Source of the DNA: Lachnospiraceae bacterium
GTDB lineage: Bacteria > Bacillota > Clostridia > Lachnospirales > Lachnospiraceae
Direction: 5' to 3'
Assembly: GCA_017441585.1 (NCBI GenBank)
Contig: JAFRWW010000067.1
Location: forward strand, 1 to 64,000
Length of the DNA stretch: 64,000 nucleotides
In this document: in pieces, positions 41,566-49,081 of the stretch
Layout of the letters: the number at the start of each line of letters is the position of its first letter
Position numbering within the stretch: the stretch's first letter is position 1
Program-made: the position numbers and the translations under genes
Notes under the pieces: model-generated
The model's input: only the letters and a program-made list of their open reading frames with translations
Told to the model about the DNA's origin: nothing
Database searches by the model: none

Positions 41566-41739
41566 TCATAACAGCCCTGATAACTTCAAACCTAACAGTG
41601 CGCCAAGAACTGAGGACGCCAGTGTCACAATCAATCCAAACACTTCCATAAATATTCTGAAGGTCTCGGGGCTCTTCTTTTTCCATTCTTCAAAAGGTTC
41701 GATCAGGTTATCAAATGTGCTAAGTAAAAAATCTTCCAT
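41566..41739 (-). CDS. 57-aa membrane protein
   Basis: The ORF starts MEDFLLSTFDNLIEPFEEW with GGAAGGG 8 nt upstream, and ends in a hydrophobic helix (IFMEVFGLIVTLASSVLGAL). A shorter plus-strand frame (41535-41651) with its own promoter-like and SD sequences lies antisense to its 3' end. Unknown function; a small toxin or exclusion protein is possible. Confidence 0.5.
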   Translation of the reverse strand: MEDFLLSTFDNLIEPFEEWKKKSPETFRIFMEVFGLIVTLASSVLGALLGLKLSGLL

Positions 41740-41817
41740 CGTGTAATCCCTTCCGTGCTATACTCCTTCTACAGGGCGGCGGCCACCGCCCGAGTCTGCA
41801 GAAAGGAGCCAAAATAT

Positions 41818-41979
41818 ATGAAAGAACTTCAAAATATGTATGATAAAGAGCTTGCTGTTTATGCTGCTGTGGAAACTTTAAAATCAATAAACGCTGTCAG
41901 AAAGTCTGATAAATTTCAAACCACAGATTTACAGGAAATGATCAAGGCCCTTTACGAAACACTTAAAAAGCTCAATTAG
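41818..41979 (+). CDS. 53-aa phage protein on the plus strand
   Basis: The ATG at 41818 is 9 nt after AGGAG. The protein (MKELQNMYDKELAVYAAVET and on) is helical and charged. A GC-rich hairpin (GGGCGG/CCGCCC, about 41774-41792) lies in its leader. It converges on the next gene, overlapping its stop by 8 nt. Unknown function. Confidence 0.5.
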   Translation: MKELQNMYDKELAVYAAVETLKSINAVRKSDKFQTTDLQEMIKALYETLKKLN

Positions 41980-42184
41980 AATCATCGTGCAAGGTTCCGG
42001 TATCTTTAGGCTTTGTGAATTCGACGAGCAGAGCCCTTGCCTTTATCAGCTCCGCAAGGGCTCTGACCATCTCAGGGTTGTGAGCGTTATCAAGAAAGCT
42101 TATTCCATTTTCATTGATGACAGCTGATTCAGCGGTGATAATATGAATATACATGTCAATATCTTCGATTATTTTTTCTGTCAT
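41972..42184 (-). CDS. 70-aa early phage protein, first gene after the control region
   Basis: It starts at MTEKIIEDIDMYIHII after AAAGGAG. It is the first minus-strand gene after the promoter at 42325-42354. The protein is helical with no recognised motif. Position would fit a Cro-like or early regulatory factor, but no helix-turn-helix is apparent. Confidence 0.52.
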   Translation of the reverse strand: MTEKIIEDIDMYIHIITAESAVINENGISFLDNAHNPEMVRALAELIKARALLVEFTKPKDTGTLHDDSN

Positions 42185-42320
42185 GGTCTTCTCCTTTCGT
42201 TTGGTCTTTAGTGTTTGTTTTAGTACCTCTGTCAAGAGGTACTAACCCGTGTTACCCGTAGGGTAGCACGGCGATTTTTGTGATTTTTCGTCTGATTTAT
42301 TTGAGTTTTTGTGTGCTTTC

Positions 42321-42413
42321 GTCAATTATAAGACGATACTACACAATTTGTCAATAGTTAAATGTGTAAAATCGTCAAAATAAATTGACAAAAAAAATTT
42401 TTTAATTTATTAT
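42321..42413. promoter_or_regulatory. divergent lysis-lysogeny control region
   Basis: Minus-strand promoter: TTGACA (42349-42354) and TATAAT (42325-42330) with an 18-nt spacer, reading into the early genes. Plus-strand promoter: TTGACA (42385-42390) and TATTAT (42408-42413) with a 17-nt spacer, reading into the repressor. GTCAA half-sites at 42321, 42350 and 42374, in the same orientation, overlap both promoters and are candidate operators. Confidence 0.78.
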
Positions 42414-42437
42414 TAAGAACACAGGAGGAATGATCTC

Positions 42438-42941
42438 ATGAAAGACAGGATCAAACAGATAAGAAAAAATGCCAAACTCACTCAAGAAGAGTTTGCTAAA
42501 AAAATAAGTGGAAATAGAACCACCATTGCATCTTATGAAGTTGGAAGGAGTGAGCCGCCAGCTGCAGTATTCTCACTGATCTGCCGTGAATTCGGTGTAT
42601 CCGAGGAATGGTTAAGATCCGGTGAAGGCGAGATGTATGTAGTTGGTTCCAGAGATAATGATATAGAAAGATTCGTTGAAAGCCTGAAGCTCGAGGGCGA
42701 TTCCTTTAAGAAAAGGCTCATATCCGTCCTGTCCCGGCTTGATGCTTCCAGCTGGAAGGTGCTCGAGCAGATCGCGGAAGACATTTATAAGGAAGAACTG
42801 CAGCGTCAGGAAGAGAGCAGTGCATCATCGCCTTCAGATGAGGATTTTGATATAGAAAAGGAAGTGGAGCGGTACAGACAGCAGCTCCTTCAGGAAAAGA
42901 ATCAGGAGGAAGGATCCGGTGCTTCAGCTACTACCGCATGA
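42438..42941 (+). CDS. XRE-family phage repressor (CI-like)
   Basis: The 167-aa protein has an N-terminal HTH (IKQIRKNAKLTQEEFAKKIS, then NRTTIASYEVGRSEPP, residues 4-45). The helical middle part ends in a Gln/Glu-rich tail. There is no S24 peptidase domain, so inactivation would differ from LexA-type cleavage. It reads divergently from the early operon through its own promoter; AGGAGG precedes ATG. It presumably maintains lysogeny by binding the GTCAA sites. Confidence 0.85.
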   Translation: MKDRIKQIRKNAKLTQEEFAKKISGNRTTIASYEVGRSEPPAAVFSLICREFGVSEEWLRSGEGEMYVVGSRDNDIERFVESLKLEGDSFKKRLISVLSRLDASSWKVLEQIAEDIYKEELQRQEESSASSPSDEDFDIEKEVERYRQQLLQEKNQEEGSGASATTA

Positions 42942-42993
42942 AACACTCGGGGAAAATTCAGCATGATTGAATAAATTAAATTATACTAAAGTC

Positions 42994-43022
42994 TTGAAAC
43001 TATTCGGGGAATATGGTATATT
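42994..43022 (+). promoter_or_regulatory. promoter of the putative antitoxin RNA
   Basis: TTGAAA (42994-42999), a 17-nt spacer and TATATT (43017-43022) point to a start near 43029. No ORF with a good SD follows; the next feature is the 43067-43096 terminator, so the product should be a short RNA. Confidence 0.7.
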
Positions 43023-43028
43023 CATCTT

Positions 43029-43101
43029 GCGAAAGCAAAGGAGTAAAGGTTTGCATGATCAAAGCGAAACCCCGAGGTCTGGACACCTCGGGGTTTCTAC
43101 T
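43029..43101 (+). ncRNA. putative antitoxin small RNA (par RNAII-like)
   Basis: A ~70-nt RNA is predicted between the promoter and the hairpin. It contains GAGTAAAGGTTTGCATGATC (43041-43060), which nearly repeats GAGTAAAATTCTTGCATGATC (43201-43221, here broken by two small differences). The latter is the complement of the start region of the 27-aa toxin gene. The RNA can therefore pair with the toxin start codon region, 7 + 10 nt matched. It also overlaps the toxin mRNA 3' end at the shared terminator. This is the architecture of Enterococcus par (RNAI/RNAII). Confidence 0.65.
43067..43096. terminator. bidirectional terminator shared by toxin mRNA and antitoxin RNA
   Basis: A perfect 12-bp stem (AAACCCCGAGGT with ACCTCGGGGTTT) and a 6-nt loop sit between two converging transcripts. 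Short T-rich segments follow on both strands. Confidence 0.8.
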
Positions 43102-43133
43102 GTTTATGGATCAGTCATCCCGGCTTGCCGTGC

Positions 43134-43217
43134 TCACTCTCCGTCCAGCCATTTGCAGATATAGTAGGCTACTATACCTGCCAGGATGGAAAGAATAAAA
43201 GAGTAAAATTCTTGCAT
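43134..43217 (-). CDS. Fst/TxpA-like type I toxin peptide (27 aa)
   Basis: The peptide is MQEFYSFILSILAGIVAYYI followed by CKWLDGE: a short N-terminus, one transmembrane helix and a charged tail with the KWLD motif, the usual form of Fst-family membrane toxins. GAGG lies 6 nt before the ATG. A promoter (TATAAT at 43262-43267 on the minus strand) stands about 50 bp upstream. The converging small RNA with matching repeats supports a plasmid-addiction-type locus that would stabilise the prophage. Confidence 0.7.
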   Translation of the reverse strand: MQEFYSFILSILAGIVAYYICKWLDGE

Positions 43218-43261
43218 GATCTGCCTCACCTCCTTTCTGTCGGAGGCGCACGACAAAGGTG

Positions 43262-43308
43262 ATTATACCACGGACACTTGCACCGGTGCAACTTGGTGCC
43301 GGTGCAAT
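43262..43308 (-). promoter_or_regulatory. toxin promoter overlapping palindrome copy 4
   Basis: On the minus strand TTGCAC and TATAAT (43262-43267) are 18 nt apart. The -35 lies within CTTGCACCGGTGCAAC (43277-43292), a 15/16 match to the recurring palindrome, and a degenerate second copy follows at 43293-43308. If a protein binds the palindrome it would regulate the toxin gene. Confidence 0.6.
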
Positions 43309-43359
43309 ATTTATACCCTGTAACTTTAACTATAGTGAATTTTTCGGGGGAATAACAAT

Positions 43360-44355
43360 ATGACCATAGAAAAATTATCCAGTGGGAGTTATCGGATAAA
43401 ACAGATGAAGGATGGCAAAACCTACCGCCTTACTATAGATCATAAACCTTCAAAAAGAGAGGCCGAGGATCTGATCAGGGAGCTTATGGACAGACGTTCT
43501 CCTGTCACTACAAGGGATTCATTTGAACAATGTGCTATAGAACTGCTGGAATCAAAAGATAAGATCCTCTCTCCCTCTACTTTAAGGTCATATAAAGGGA
43601 TCCTGAGCCATCTGTCGGAAAGATTCAGAAATTATCCTTTAAGAGATATAGAACAGATCCATGTCCAGCATGAGATAAATGAATATGCTCAGGGAAGATC
43701 TGCGAAAAGCGTAAAAAATGCCCACGGTTTTATTTCGTCCGTACTGACTACATTCAATCCCTCCCTGACGCTCCACACAGCCCTGCCGGCGAAGGAAATA
43801 AAGGAAGATTATATTCCGACTGACGATGAAGTTAGAGCCGTATTTGACCACGAGAAGGGCACACGTTATTTTGTTCCGTTCGCTCTTGCCGCCCTGGCTT
43901 TAAGGCGGTCTGAAATATGTGCACTTGATATCTCTGACCTTGACGACGATAATACGCTCTATATCCATCGTGCGCTGGTTCCCGGTGATGGTGAAGCCTT
44001 CACTCTCCGTGAGATAAACAAGACCTCCCTCTCCCGCAGACGGATAAAGATACCTGATGAGCTGGCGGAGCTGATACGGAAGCAGGGCCGTATTTATGAC
44101 GGAGCTGTGTCCGGGCTAAACCAGAGGCTTCATCTTGTACAGAAGGAGCTGGGGATTCATCCCTTCAAGCTCCACTCCTTAAGAAAATATTTTCCTTCAA
44201 TGTGTCATTCGCTTGGAATTCCGGATAAATATATCATGGATTATGGCGGATGGAAGACTGATCACGTAATGAAAGATGTATACATGAGGGCCGAAAGAGA
44301 TAAAAAAGATATGATCCAACAGAGAGCTCTTGACCATATAAATGGGTTATTTTAG
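43360..44355 (+). CDS. int: phage integrase, tyrosine recombinase
   Basis: The 331-aa enzyme catalyses integration at tRNA-Lys. An N-terminal SAM-like core-binding domain spans residues 50-140. The catalytic residues are visible: Arg182 in LRRSEI, His272 and Arg275 in LHSLRK, Trp298 in GGWKTD, and the nucleophile Tyr308 in DVYMRA. The gene ends 72 bp from attR and reads toward it. The SD is GGGGG, and the upstream region includes an inverse copy of the TTCACTATA motif found near attL. Confidence 0.93.
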   Translation: MTIEKLSSGSYRIKQMKDGKTYRLTIDHKPSKREAEDLIRELMDRRSPVTTRDSFEQCAIELLESKDKILSPSTLRSYKGILSHLSERFRNYPLRDIEQIHVQHEINEYAQGRSAKSVKNAHGFISSVLTTFNPSLTLHTALPAKEIKEDYIPTDDEVRAVFDHEKGTRYFVPFALAALALRRSEICALDISDLDDDNTLYIHRALVPGDGEAFTLREINKTSLSRRRIKIPDELAELIRKQGRIYDGAVSGLNQRLHLVQKELGIHPFKLHSLRKYFPSMCHSLGIPDKYIMDYGGWKTDHVMKDVYMRAERDKKDMIQQRALDHINGLF

Positions 44356-44360
44356 AAAAA

Positions 44361-44380
44361 TTATCCACAGATTATCCATA
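44361..44380. promoter_or_regulatory. candidate integrase arm sites near attR
   Basis: TTATCCACA (44361-44369) and TTATCCATA (44372-44380) lie 11 bp apart in direct orientation, matching the spacing and order of the pair near attL. Confidence 0.45.
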
Positions 44381-44427
44381 AAGTAATAAAGAATCGCGTA
44401 AAATAGCGGGATTTGAGGTGATTCACA

Positions 44428-44453
44428 CGGGTTCGATTCCCGCGTGTCTCATT
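44428..44453. other. attR: attR core
   Basis: An exact 26-bp copy of the 3' end of tRNA-Lys plus TT. The upstream part of the tRNA is absent, so this is a remnant and not a tRNA gene. Confidence 0.92.
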
Positions 44454-44462
44454 GCATATGAA

Positions 44463-44499
44463 ACCCTGTATTTACCGCAAACGCTGATAAATACAGGGT
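44463..44499 (+). terminator. terminator, probably the original one of the tRNA operon
   Basis: A 12-bp stem (ACCCTGTATTTA with TAAATACAGGGT) followed by ATTTTAT. It lies just outside attR, where the tRNA-Lys end would have been before integration. Confidence 0.8.
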
Positions 44500-44520
44500 A
44501 TTTTATATTATTAACTAAAA

Positions 44521-44652
44521 CTTCCCACATGTCATCCTGAGTGAAACGAAGGATCCTGAAAGAGTTAAAGGATTTAAAAAGGTCATCTTTATAAAGATTC
44601 TTCGCTGCGCTCACAATGACATAAATTGCCTATTTTATCATCAAGTGGGAAG
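44521..44652. repeat. 132-bp hairpin-type repeat, inverted right copy
   Basis: The reverse complement of 1-132 with one mismatch that I could find (TCATTGTGAG instead of TCATTCTGAG). It lies between attR and apbE. Confidence 0.85.
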
Positions 44653-44687
44653 CTTTAATTATTAAGACATACTGCAACCATTATACA

Positions 44688-45899
44688 ATGAAAAACAGAT
44701 CAAACATTTACACATTCTGCTCTCTCGCCATGATCCTCATATTCATGGGCATAGTGATCATACGACAAAAAGGGATCATGAAGACACAGCCCGTGACCAT
44801 GGATTTTTTCGCCATGGACACCGTATGTTCCATTACCATATATGATATGCCGGATTTTTCCGATAACAGAGCAAATGAGGTGCTTAATGAAGCACGCAGT
44901 GAATGCGAACGTCTGGAAGATCTGCTCTCTGCCACAAAGGAAACTTCTGACATATATCGTATTAATCATTCCATCTCTTACGAGGCAGATCCATCTTCAT
45001 CGGATAATACTGTCTCTGATGATCCTTTATCAGATCATTCCATGTCGTATATTCCTATAAACTGCAGCCCCGAAACCATGGAAGTGATGGACAAGGCGCT
45101 GGAATACTGTGAATTATCAGAGGGACGTTTTGATGTGACTATCGGAGCCGTATCATCTCTCTGGGATTTTCATGAAGATGGTGACCATACGCTTCCCGAT
45201 AAAAAGAAACTGTCTGAGGCTTTGGAAACCGTAGACTATCATAATATTATGATCAATTGTCAAAGCGATACAGGAACAGATACAGATACAGATATAGGTA
45301 CCAATGCCTCTGACACAGGTACTGATAAAAAAAAATATATAGACACTGATACAGATTCTTCCTGCATCATAACCCTCAATGATCCCGGCAGCCACATCGA
45401 TCTCGGGGCTATAGCAAAGGGCTACTGCGCAGATAAGATAACTTCTCTTCTTAAAGAAAAAGACGTAACCTCTGCCATGATAAACTTAGGCGGAAACATA
45501 TGCGTGATAGGCTCAAAACCCGATGGTTCACCTTTTACCATAGGGATAGAAAAACCATATTCCAACAGACAGGATATATCAGCCAGGACAGACATTAGTA
45601 ACGGCACCATCGTCACCTGCGGGATCTATGAAAGATTCTTTGAAAAAGACGGTATCAAGTATCATCATATCCTGGATCCGGACACAGGCTATCCTGTGGA
45701 TACAGACCTTTTAAGCGTCAGTGTGCGCTCAGGCCCCGGTCATTCCGCAGACTGCGATGCCTTGTCCACGGTCTGCCTGCTGCTGGGCTATGAGAAAGCC
45801 TCAGAACTCATAGAAAAAAAAGATGGTTTTGACGCTCTTTTCATCCTTAAGGATAACAGCATCAAAACCACCTCTCATTTTTTTCCTGATCAAAAATAA
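44688..45899 (+). CDS. apbE: FAD:protein FMN transferase (ApbE)
   Basis: The 403-aa enzyme attaches FMN to Thr residues of redox proteins (e.g. RnfG/NqrC types), outside the membrane. An N-terminal hydrophobic segment (CSLAMILIFMGIVII) anchors or exports it. Core motifs: FFAMDTVCSITIYD, EGRFDVTIGAVSSLWDF, HIDLGAIAKGYCAD (Mg/FAD site), MINLGGNICVIG, and the C-terminal HHILDPDTGYPVD with DCDALSTVCLLLG. A low-complexity insertion of alternating Thr, Asp and Gly lies at about residues 191-225. It stands alone here; no Rnf genes are in view. Confidence 0.9.
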   Translation: MKNRSNIYTFCSLAMILIFMGIVIIRQKGIMKTQPVTMDFFAMDTVCSITIYDMPDFSDNRANEVLNEARSECERLEDLLSATKETSDIYRINHSISYEADPSSSDNTVSDDPLSDHSMSYIPINCSPETMEVMDKALEYCELSEGRFDVTIGAVSSLWDFHEDGDHTLPDKKKLSEALETVDYHNIMINCQSDTGTDTDTDIGTNASDTGTDKKKYIDTDTDSSCIITLNDPGSHIDLGAIAKGYCADKITSLLKEKDVTSAMINLGGNICVIGSKPDGSPFTIGIEKPYSNRQDISARTDISNGTIVTCGIYERFFEKDGIKYHHILDPDTGYPVDTDLLSVSVRSGPGHSADCDALSTVCLLLGYEKASELIEKKDGFDALFILKDNSIKTTSHFFPDQK

Positions 45900-45962
45900 C
45901 ACATCACAGCGGAAGCCGTCGGATCATGCGTCAGTCATTGTCACAAGACGCTGAAATCTGTT

Positions 45963-47762
45963 TCAACGTCGCGATAGCAAAAACAGCAATTCCGATATGG
46001 TATGATCCTCCGCCACGGCAGTAGGATTCTTGGTATTCTTGTACAGACTCACCAGATAACTCCACTCTTCAGCGGTAAAAGTATGGGTGTTGCCATCTCT
46101 GTCTGTCATCGTATGAGGGCCACTCGGGCTGGGAGCAGCCGCAGTTCTTGCGGAAGATGAAGAAGAGCTTGAGGATCTGTCGTCCTCATCATCGTCGTCC
46201 CAGTCATCATCATCCTCATCATCGTCCCAATCGTCGTCATCGTCCTCATCATCCCAGTCATCATCGTCCTCATCATCATCCCAGTCGTCCTCATCATCCC
46301 AGTCATCATCATCTTCTTCGTCGATGGGATCGGCTTCATCAATATCCTCTGCCCAGTCATCATCTTCATAACTACCGTCCTCAGCCAACTCCACCAGCTT
46401 ATCCTGGAGTTCCTGATTACGCTCTTTGAGATCGGACACTTCTTCCTTTAATTCCTCTACCTGATCCTCCAAAACGGTGACGAGTTCCTCATAGCCCTCA
46501 TCTTCTTCATCGTCATCCCAGTCATCTTCATCATCCTCGTCTTCGTCCTCATCTTCATTCTCCCAGTATTCCTCATCGAAATACTTTCCTATTACAGGGA
46601 GATCTTCCAGATACATATAATCCTCGGACCACATGATATAGATTATGGCGATTCCAAAGAGAAGGAGCATCACCAGCAGCATGATGATCAGCACCAGTTT
46701 AACGGGATCAAACTTCTTTTTCTCTCCGGGTTTCTTTTCCTTCCTGGGCTTCTTTTCTTTCTTGCCCTTGCCCAGGCCTTTCTTCTTGCCATCGGCAGCC
46801 TCAGCCACACCTGCAGCTACTGCAGCGCCTTCTGCCACAGCAGTTCCCTCAGCCGTATTCTCAGCGCCTTCTGCCAAAGCAGTTCCCTCAGCCGTATTCT
46901 CAGCGCCTTCTGCCACAGCAGTTCCCTCAGCTGTATTCTCAGCGCCTTCTGCCAAAGCAGTTCCCTCAGCCGTATTCTCAGCGCCTTCTGCCAAAGCAGT
47001 TCTCTCAGCCGTATTCTCAGCGCCTTCTGCCACAGCAGTTCCCTCGGCTGCACTCTCAGCGCCTTCTGCCACAGCAGTTCCCTCAGCCGTATTCTCAGCG
47101 CCTTCTGCCAAAGCAGTTCCCTCAGCCGTATTCTCAGCGCCTTCTGCCAAAGCAGTTCCTTCCGCTGCATTTCCGGCACTACTTTCAGCAATGACTTCCG
47201 CCGCGGCAACAGCCATGGTCCCTTCTGCCGCACCTTCGGCTACGGTCTCCATTCCTTCCGTAACAGTTTCGGCACTTTCGGACTTTTCCTCAGGCTTTTC
47301 CTCCGTAGTTTTATCCTCTTTCTTAGCGTCCTTGGATTTCTTCTTATCCTTATTGAAAAGCTTATTCCACCAATGGGTCTTTGCAGGTTTTTCGGCACTT
47401 TCAGTGGCACCGTCAGCTATAGACTCAGCGGCAGCAGCCGCAGCAGCCACGGATCCTTCAGCCGCATCTGCCACGCCTTCAGCAGTATCCGAGACCGCCT
47501 CAGCAGCACCCTCAACAGTACTCTCAGCACTCTCCATGACGCCTTCTGTCGCCTGAGCAGTCTCACCCACAGCCCCGACGCCTTCAACAACTGCCTCAGC
47601 ACTCTCAACCACACCTTCAGCCGCATCTGCCACACCTTCAGCCACAGTCTCAGCGCTTTCAGCCTCCTGCGCCGCTTTTTCTGCAGCTTTCTCCGCATTG
47701 GCAGCCTTTACCATCTCATCGGATACAGGCACATATTTTCTTTTCTTTTTCTTAAACTTCAT
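45963..47762 (-). CDS. Ala-rich repeat membrane protein with acidic C-terminal tail
   Basis: This 599-aa protein starts at MKFKKKKRKYVPVS (an upstream TTG is less likely). The N-terminal half is Ala/Glu-rich with helical repeats (AEGVADAAEGVVESAEAV-like). Residues ~195-315 hold about nine copies of a 13-residue unit of the AEGTALAEGAENT type. A basic stretch, a single transmembrane helix (KLVLIIMLLVMLLLFGIAII), a coiled coil (EDQVEELKEEVSDLKERN), very acidic Asp/Trp runs, and a conserved-looking end (EEWSYLVSLYKNT) follow. It may organise the envelope. No family was recognised. Confidence 0.6.
   Translation of the reverse strand: MKFKKKKRKYVPVSDEMVKAANAEKAAEKAAQEAESAETVAEGVADAAEGVVESAEAVVEGVGAVGETAQATEGVMESAESTVEGAAEAVSDTAEGVADAAEGSVAAAAAAAESIADGATESAEKPAKTHWWNKLFNKDKKKSKDAKKEDKTTEEKPEEKSESAETVTEGMETVAEGAAEGTMAVAAAEVIAESSAGNAAEGTALAEGAENTAEGTALAEGAENTAEGTAVAEGAESAAEGTAVAEGAENTAERTALAEGAENTAEGTALAEGAENTAEGTAVAEGAENTAEGTALAEGAENTAEGTAVAEGAAVAAGVAEAADGKKKGLGKGKKEKKPRKEKKPGEKKKFDPVKLVLIIMLLVMLLLFGIAIIYIMWSEDYMYLEDLPVIGKYFDEEYWENEDEDEDEDDEDDWDDDEEDEGYEELVTVLEDQVEELKEEVSDLKERNQELQDKLVELAEDGSYEDDDWAEDIDEADPIDEEDDDDWDDEDDWDDDEDDDDWDDEDDDDDWDDDEDDDDWDDDDEDDRSSSSSSSSARTAAAPSPSGPHTMTDRDGNTHTFTAEEWSYLVSLYKNTKNPTAVAEDHTISELLFLLSRR
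46815..47165. repeat. 39-bp tandem coding repeats in the Ala-rich gene
   Basis: About nine 39-bp units encode variants of AEGTALAEGAENT. Copies are nearly identical, so unit number probably varies by slippage. The opposite strand is also open for about 300 codons as a side effect. Confidence 0.8.
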
Positions 47763-47823
47763 AAATTCTGATGCCTCTGTCAAGCATTCTCAAATAAACT
47801 CAATAATCTTAACCACGTCGTTA

Positions 47824-49002
47824 TCAATGATGGAACAGTCTCACGCCATTGCATACCATGACCATGCCATACTTATTGCAGGCATCGATCACCAGATCGT
47901 CCCTTATGGAACCGCCGGGCTGCACCACGTATTTCACGCCGCTCTTTGCACCTCTGTCAATGGAATCGGAGAACGGGAAAAATGCATCGGAGCCAAGAGT
48001 CACGCCTTCCATCTGATCCAGCCACTCACGTTTTTCCTCATCCGTAAATACGGCAGGCTTTTCGGTAAACACCTTTTCCCACTCGCCGTCAGATAACACG
48101 TCCATATAATACTCGCCGATATAATTGTCTATTGCATTATCTCTCTCTGCTCTCTTTATATCAGTCCTGAAAGGCAGGTTCAGCACCTTGGGACACTGAC
48201 GCAGAAGCCAGTTATCAGCCTTCTGTGCTGCCAGACGCACGCAGTGCACTCTGGACTGCTGTCCGGCACCCACGCCGATGGCCTGTCCATCCTTCACAAA
48301 ACATACGGAATTGGACTGGGTATATTTTAGTGTGATGAGAGAAACCAGCATATCTTTTTTCGCATTATCGGGAAGATCCTTAAGATCAGTCACCACATTG
48401 GTCAAAAGTTCCTCATTAAGCTCTATATCATTTCTTCCCTGCTCGAAGGTGATACCGAAGACCTGCTTCTTTTCCAGTTTCTCCGGAACATAGGCGGGAT
48501 CGATCTCGATCACGGCGTATGCGCCCTTCTTTTTTTCCTTGAGGATCTCCAGAGCCTCAGGCTCATATCCGGGAGCGATTATTCCGTCGGAGAATTCTCT
48601 CTTTATCAGCTTTGCGGCGGACACATCGCACACATCGGAAAGAGCGATGAAATCGCCATAGCTGGACATACGGTCCGCACCCCTCGCCCTTGCATATGCG
48701 GTGGCTATAGGTGAAAGCTCACCCAGATCATCCACAAAATATATCTTCTTAAGTGTATCAGACAGGGGATTTGCTATGGCAGCACCTGCGGGAGACACAT
48801 GCTTAAATGAGGCGGCCGCACACATACCTGTAGCTTTTTTCAGATCGCTCACCAGCTGCCAGCCGTTGAAAGCATCCAGAAAGTTAATATATCCGGGCTT
48901 TCCGTTGAGCACCTTTATGGGAAGCTCGCTTCCGTCTGCCATAAATATCCTCGAAGGCTTCTGATTGGGGTTACAACCATATTTAAGTTCCAATTCGTTC
49001 AT
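47824..49002 (-). CDS. purH: stand-alone AICAR transformylase (PurH C-terminal domain)
   Basis: The 392-aa protein corresponds to the AICAR formyltransferase half of PurH, without the N-terminal IMP cyclohydrolase. It shows ELKYGCNPNQKP, the catalytic Lys67-His68 pair in SFKHVSPAGAA, GDFIALSD, KYTQSNSVCF, GVGAGQQSRVHC, SDAFFPFSD and VVQPGGSIRDD. It converts AICAR to FAICAR in purine synthesis. The upstream gene (49082-49795) supplies an unrelated PurO-type cyclohydrolase, so the pair replaces the usual fused enzyme. Confidence 0.9.
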   Translation of the reverse strand: MNELELKYGCNPNQKPSRIFMADGSELPIKVLNGKPGYINFLDAFNGWQLVSDLKKATGMCAAASFKHVSPAGAAIANPLSDTLKKIYFVDDLGELSPIATAYARARGADRMSSYGDFIALSDVCDVSAAKLIKREFSDGIIAPGYEPEALEILKEKKKGAYAVIEIDPAYVPEKLEKKQVFGITFEQGRNDIELNEELLTNVVTDLKDLPDNAKKDMLVSLITLKYTQSNSVCFVKDGQAIGVGAGQQSRVHCVRLAAQKADNWLLRQCPKVLNLPFRTDIKRAERDNAIDNYIGEYYMDVLSDGEWEKVFTEKPAVFTDEEKREWLDQMEGVTLGSDAFFPFSDSIDRGAKSGVKYVVQPGGSIRDDLVIDACNKYGMVMVCNGVRLFHH

Positions 49003-49081
49003 TGCTCAAATCTCCTCTCTACGATTCTTCCTTACTTCGTTCCTCTTAAATGACAAAAACTGTCATCACACTTTCAAAAGA

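Noticed and set aside
41535..41651. A 38-codon plus-strand peptide as a firm gene
   Set aside because: It has a TATAAT and a GGGGG box, but it overlaps the better-supported 57-aa minus-strand gene and its C-terminal half is not membrane-like. Kept only as a finding.
44428..44453. A second tRNA-Lys gene
   Set aside because: Only the 3' third of the tRNA is present; it is the attR copy and cannot fold into a cloverleaf.
46815..47165. A CRISPR array
   Set aside because: The 39-bp units are directly adjacent with no spacers and encode an in-frame peptide repeat. No cas genes are in the window.
46645..47556. A 303-codon Ala/Ser/Pro-rich gene on the plus strand
   Set aside because: It lies antisense to the repeat region of the Ala-rich membrane protein, and its openness is explained by the repeats. 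It has no SD and its product is pure repeat shadow.
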